A stretch of 24,489 bases of DNA from a virus. Position numbers and translations under genes: made by a program. Positions 22,370-24,489 of the stretch are shown here, in pieces; the first letter of the stretch is position 1; the number at the start of each line of letters is the position of its first letter. The notes under the pieces were generated by a model that did not search any database, was not told the origin of the DNA, and saw nothing but the letters and a program-made list of their open reading frames with translations. The DNA lies in the IMG/VR virus record IMGVR_UViG_3300036719_002220, positions 1 through 24,489 of that record. The stretch is one strand, 5' to 3'.

Positions 22370-22727
22370 ACAGGCGACCTCCGGCTTTTGCCAAGCTCTT
22401 CTTTAATCCTTCCGGCGTAAAGCAAAACGCGTCTAGCCCTAGCACCGACTTCACAACACTAACACAACTGGGTATCGCGTTGCTAATGTTTCTTGACGAG
22501 GCCGGGTCAAGGCTGATAAACCAAACCTCCCGCCCGTTCTCCACATGCGCGTCCGCTACATCCAAAGCGTCGGCCTCCGCCACCGTAATTGCCACATGGC
22601 TATGCGTCGGCTCCACCACCACCACCTGATTCCCCGCCTGCGCGAAGCACACCACATGCTGGCGCGTAAACAGCTTCATCCACCATGTCGGGGATTCTGA
22701 GATGTTAAAAGATACGAACCAGAGCAT
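22344..22727 (-). CDS. Phage protein with conserved-looking Cys/His, function unknown
   Basis: A 127-residue protein. The N-terminal part is aromatic (MLWFVSFNIS, WWMKLF), then a HVVCFA strand (24-29) and a strand VVVVEPTHSHVAI. The C-terminal part has IPSCVSVVKSVLGLDAFCFTPEGL (85-108), a Cys at the start of a helix. A Cys-led helix followed by xxTPxxL recurs in many phage proteins of this position and looks like a possible cysteine-hydrolase (NlpC/P60-like) fold, but this is inference. Start: the ATG at 22727 shares its A with the terminase stop (TGATG) and has GGTGG a few bases upstream; a GTG at 22736 is less likely. It follows the terminase directly. Confidence 0.65.
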   Translation of the reverse strand: MLWFVSFNISESPTWWMKLFTRQHVVCFAQAGNQVVVVEPTHSHVAITVAEADALDVADAHVENGREVWFISLDPASSRNISNAIPSCVSVVKSVLGLDAFCFTPEGLKKSLAKAGGRLYGGHCKEA

Positions 22728-24136
22728 CAAATCCACCCATCGGTGTTAAAGAACGACGCCTGAGGCTTCTGACTCTCGCCACGTTTCGCCAGCTTCAACT
22801 CACCGCCACCAATCAGCGCATACTGCAACGCCTCATGCACGTGGCTGTACTCGTTCTTCTCCGGCTGCTCGCTGTACTTATCCCCGCCACCAGCCGTATT
22901 GAACTTCTTAAACTGGTACCCCCCGTTAAACCCCTTACGCAACAGGTTACACACCGACGAGAGCAACAACGCGGGCTTCCCTTCCACCATCCGGTTCAGC
23001 ACCGCCAGCACCGCCTGAATCCGAGGGCCCGTCCGGAAACCATCCATACACGGGCGCACCAGAATCCCAGCCTCCGCCAGGATCTCAAAATACGTCCGCT
23101 CGTCGCTCGTCGCACGCTGACCCCCAGCCGGGTCGCCCCAATACTGAATCCGGCACCCGTTGAAATGCAACGCCACTTCCTGCTTCAACAGTTGCGCAAA
23201 ACTCACCGCGCCCATCGACCGCGCCGCTACCTCATGCACCACATGCCAACGACCACCCGGCACGCGCTGCACAAACACCGCCGCCGGAGAAAGACCCGAA
23301 CAATCCAAGCCGCAAATCGTCTCAAACTCCGGCTTCACGTCCAGCTTCTTCCCAGCAAAATGCAGGTCATCGTTCCAAGACTTGTCATACACCGCCAAGC
23401 CTTCCTTGATGTACCCGTACTTCCCATGAACGTAAACGTCCACCCACTCCTTCGTCTTACCCGCCGACAACGTCTCGTAATACCCCGGCGGCAAGTTGCT
23501 CACATTCTCCGCCTCGTCCGACAACCCGCTCGGCTGCTTCCAGAACTTCCAGCCCTGGGGCGGCTCTTCCTCCGATGCCCTATACCACCAATGCCGATCG
23601 TCCGGCGGGTTCGTATCCGCAATCACCCCGTACCACGTCGCGCCAACCCCATCCCGCTTGCTCGGATACCGACCCACCCGGCCAGTCCCCGCGTCAATAA
23701 TCTCCTTCCGAAGCTCCCGCGCTTCGTTAAACCAAATCCCCGTGCACTCAAACGACAACAGCTTCTTCGCATCCTCCGGCGTATCCAGCGCCAGAAAGAT
23801 AACCTCCGCCTCGACATCGTTAAACCGCAACTTGTGCGTATACGGCGGCTTCGCCGTCATGTGCCCAAAAATCTCAGGAGGAAACCAATCCTTCCACGTC
23901 TTGATCGTCGTCGTCTCCAACTGCGGCAACGTATTCCGCACCACCAACCAACGCGACCGCCGAACCCCATCAGGCCCGGCTTCCTGACGACACATGCGCA
24001 TGAACATCTCCATCACGCACATAACGCTCTTCCCAGACCCAATCGGCCCCATTACCCCACGGAAAAACGAATCGTCCCCGTGAAACAACCGGGCCGTCTT
24101 GCTCTGGGAATAGTTAATCGACTTTGTTTTTGTCAT
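22727..24136 (-). CDS. Terminase large subunit (packaging ATPase-nuclease)
   Basis: A 469-residue packaging motor. Walker A is GPIGSGKS (30-37); the Walker B-like motif is GIWFNEA (133-139) with E138 as catalytic Glu. The nuclease domain has CGLDCS (D278), YWGDPAG (D335) and the C-terminal NEYSHVHEALQYAL (429-441), the usual metal-binding positions. It docks on the portal, translocates DNA and cuts the concatemer. The Walker B Asp position is Asn137, as found in some podoviral relatives (xxxWxNEARE type). The start overlaps the preceding gene by 23 bases with a weak GGG. Base use on its coding strand is strongly G over C, more than in the tail genes. Confidence 0.92.
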   Translation of the reverse strand: MTKTKSINYSQSKTARLFHGDDSFFRGVMGPIGSGKSVMCVMEMFMRMCRQEAGPDGVRRSRWLVVRNTLPQLETTTIKTWKDWFPPEIFGHMTAKPPYTHKLRFNDVEAEVIFLALDTPEDAKKLLSFECTGIWFNEARELRKEIIDAGTGRVGRYPSKRDGVGATWYGVIADTNPPDDRHWWYRASEEEPPQGWKFWKQPSGLSDEAENVSNLPPGYYETLSAGKTKEWVDVYVHGKYGYIKEGLAVYDKSWNDDLHFAGKKLDVKPEFETICGLDCSGLSPAAVFVQRVPGGRWHVVHEVAARSMGAVSFAQLLKQEVALHFNGCRIQYWGDPAGGQRATSDERTYFEILAEAGILVRPCMDGFRTGPRIQAVLAVLNRMVEGKPALLLSSVCNLLRKGFNGGYQFKKFNTAGGGDKYSEQPEKNEYSHVHEALQYALIGGGELKLAKRGESQKPQASFFNTDGWI

Positions 24137-24470
24137 TGGTTAATACCCAGGTTAACAACTCATCCGCCTGACACGGAATACCATCCGCCAAGACAGGCTT
24201 ACCCTCGCCTAAATACTTCCACCGCCAAGCGCGGGCAAAATACTCAAGCCTCTCCTGAAACCCACGCGCCTGACCCGACAACGCCTCGTGACACGCCCGC
24301 GCAACATCAATATCCGACATTACAGGTAGGTCTCGCTCAACTACCTTGTACCAACTCACCTGACACCAATCCTCGGTCGTCATGTCCCCGGCCCGAACCC
24401 GCATGGAAAACGGCGTCAGCTTAAAACGAAACTCAATCACGTCATCAGGGGAAACATCACTTGGTTTCAT
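24114..24470 (-). CDS. Protein at the small-terminase position, identity uncertain
   Basis: A 118-residue protein: an acidic start (MKPSDVSPDDVIEFRFKL), then DWCQVSWYKVVERDLP, a helical part with ARACHEALSGQARGFQERLEYFARAWRWKYL, and a polar end. It overlaps the terminase large subunit start by 23 bases, so the two are probably coupled. Its place suggests a small terminase or packaging accessory protein, but I see no clear helix-turn-helix. GAGGTTACCG before the ATG is a good ribosome binding site. It may equally be a replication-region or hypothetical protein left in place. Confidence 0.55.
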   Translation of the reverse strand: MKPSDVSPDDVIEFRFKLTPFSMRVRAGDMTTEDWCQVSWYKVVERDLPVMSDIDVARACHEALSGQARGFQERLEYFARAWRWKYLGEGKPVLADGIPCQADELLTWVLTNDKNKVD

Positions 24471-24489
24471 CGGTAACCTCGATAATGGG
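24457..24489 (-). CDS. Possible end of an upstream gene (partial)
   Basis: At the right edge one minus-strand frame reads PIIEVTDETK and stops at 24457-24459, overlapping the next gene's start by 14 bases. The acidic ending and the overlap pattern match other gene junctions here, so this may be the C terminus of a gene continuing beyond the window. Only ten codons are visible, and another frame also stops at 24468-24470, so the call is weak. Confidence 0.35.
   Translation of the reverse strand, partial: PIIEVTDETK

Noticed and set aside
22835-24424. A 529-codon open frame on the plus strand, opposite the terminase gene
   Set aside because: Its translation is extremely Arg/Pro/His/Leu-rich without domains, it has no ribosome binding site, and it mirrors the terminase gene. 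It is explained by C-rich third positions leaving few stops.

Overview
This window is most of the late (structural and lysis) region of a tailed phage or prophage with a podovirus, T7-like virion plan. Almost every gene is on the minus strand, so the map reads from right to left. The gene order in transcription direction is: a gene at the small-terminase position, terminase large subunit, small head-associated genes, portal, scaffold, major capsid protein, adaptor (tail tubular A), nozzle (tail tubular B), three internal virion (ejection) proteins and a T7-type tail fibre. No T7-type RNA polymerase, integrase, tRNA, CRISPR array or insertion sequence is visible. The host is probably Gram-negative, because the virion is T7-like and the endolysin is M15-type, but no gene here proves it. 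Base composition is moderate to fairly GC-rich by eye.

Right part (about 17.3 to 24.5 kb): packaging and head module. It holds the packaging genes, two small head-associated genes, a protein with a clear signal peptide, the portal, a Bbp19-like small protein, scaffold, capsid, a small decoration-type protein and the adaptor. Three hairpins punctuate it: after the signal-peptide gene, between scaffold and capsid (a large branched one), and after the decoration-type gene. They could set the high, separate expression of the capsid genes.

Middle (about 7.6 to 17.3 kb): tail and ejection module. It holds the nozzle, a small Ala-rich internal protein, two large internal virion proteins and a tail fibre that joins a T7-type anchor to a C1q-like tip, followed by a 57-residue protein. 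Genes touch or nearly touch, and nearly all have a good ribosome binding site inside the end of the gene before.

Left-middle (about 2.0 to 7.6 kb): lysis cassette (HExxH membrane protein, XhlA-like coiled-coil/membrane protein, M15 peptidase, holin), then accessory structural genes, two very small translationally coupled genes, and a zinc-ribbon/metallophosphoesterase fusion. The late unit ends at a tetraloop hairpin.

Left end (1 to about 1.9 kb): a separate leftward operon with a Sak4-like recombinase, a DUF669 single-strand-binding-type protein and a 122-residue protein of unknown role. A single rightward gene for an AlpA/excisionase-like helix-turn-helix protein diverges from it. The two promoters read there appear to overlap face to face, which could make a mutually exclusive switch. 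The points most worth checking are this switch, the micro-gene pair, the HExxH lysis-cassette protein, the secreted protein in the head module, and the duplicated peptide motif in the 782-residue ejection protein.
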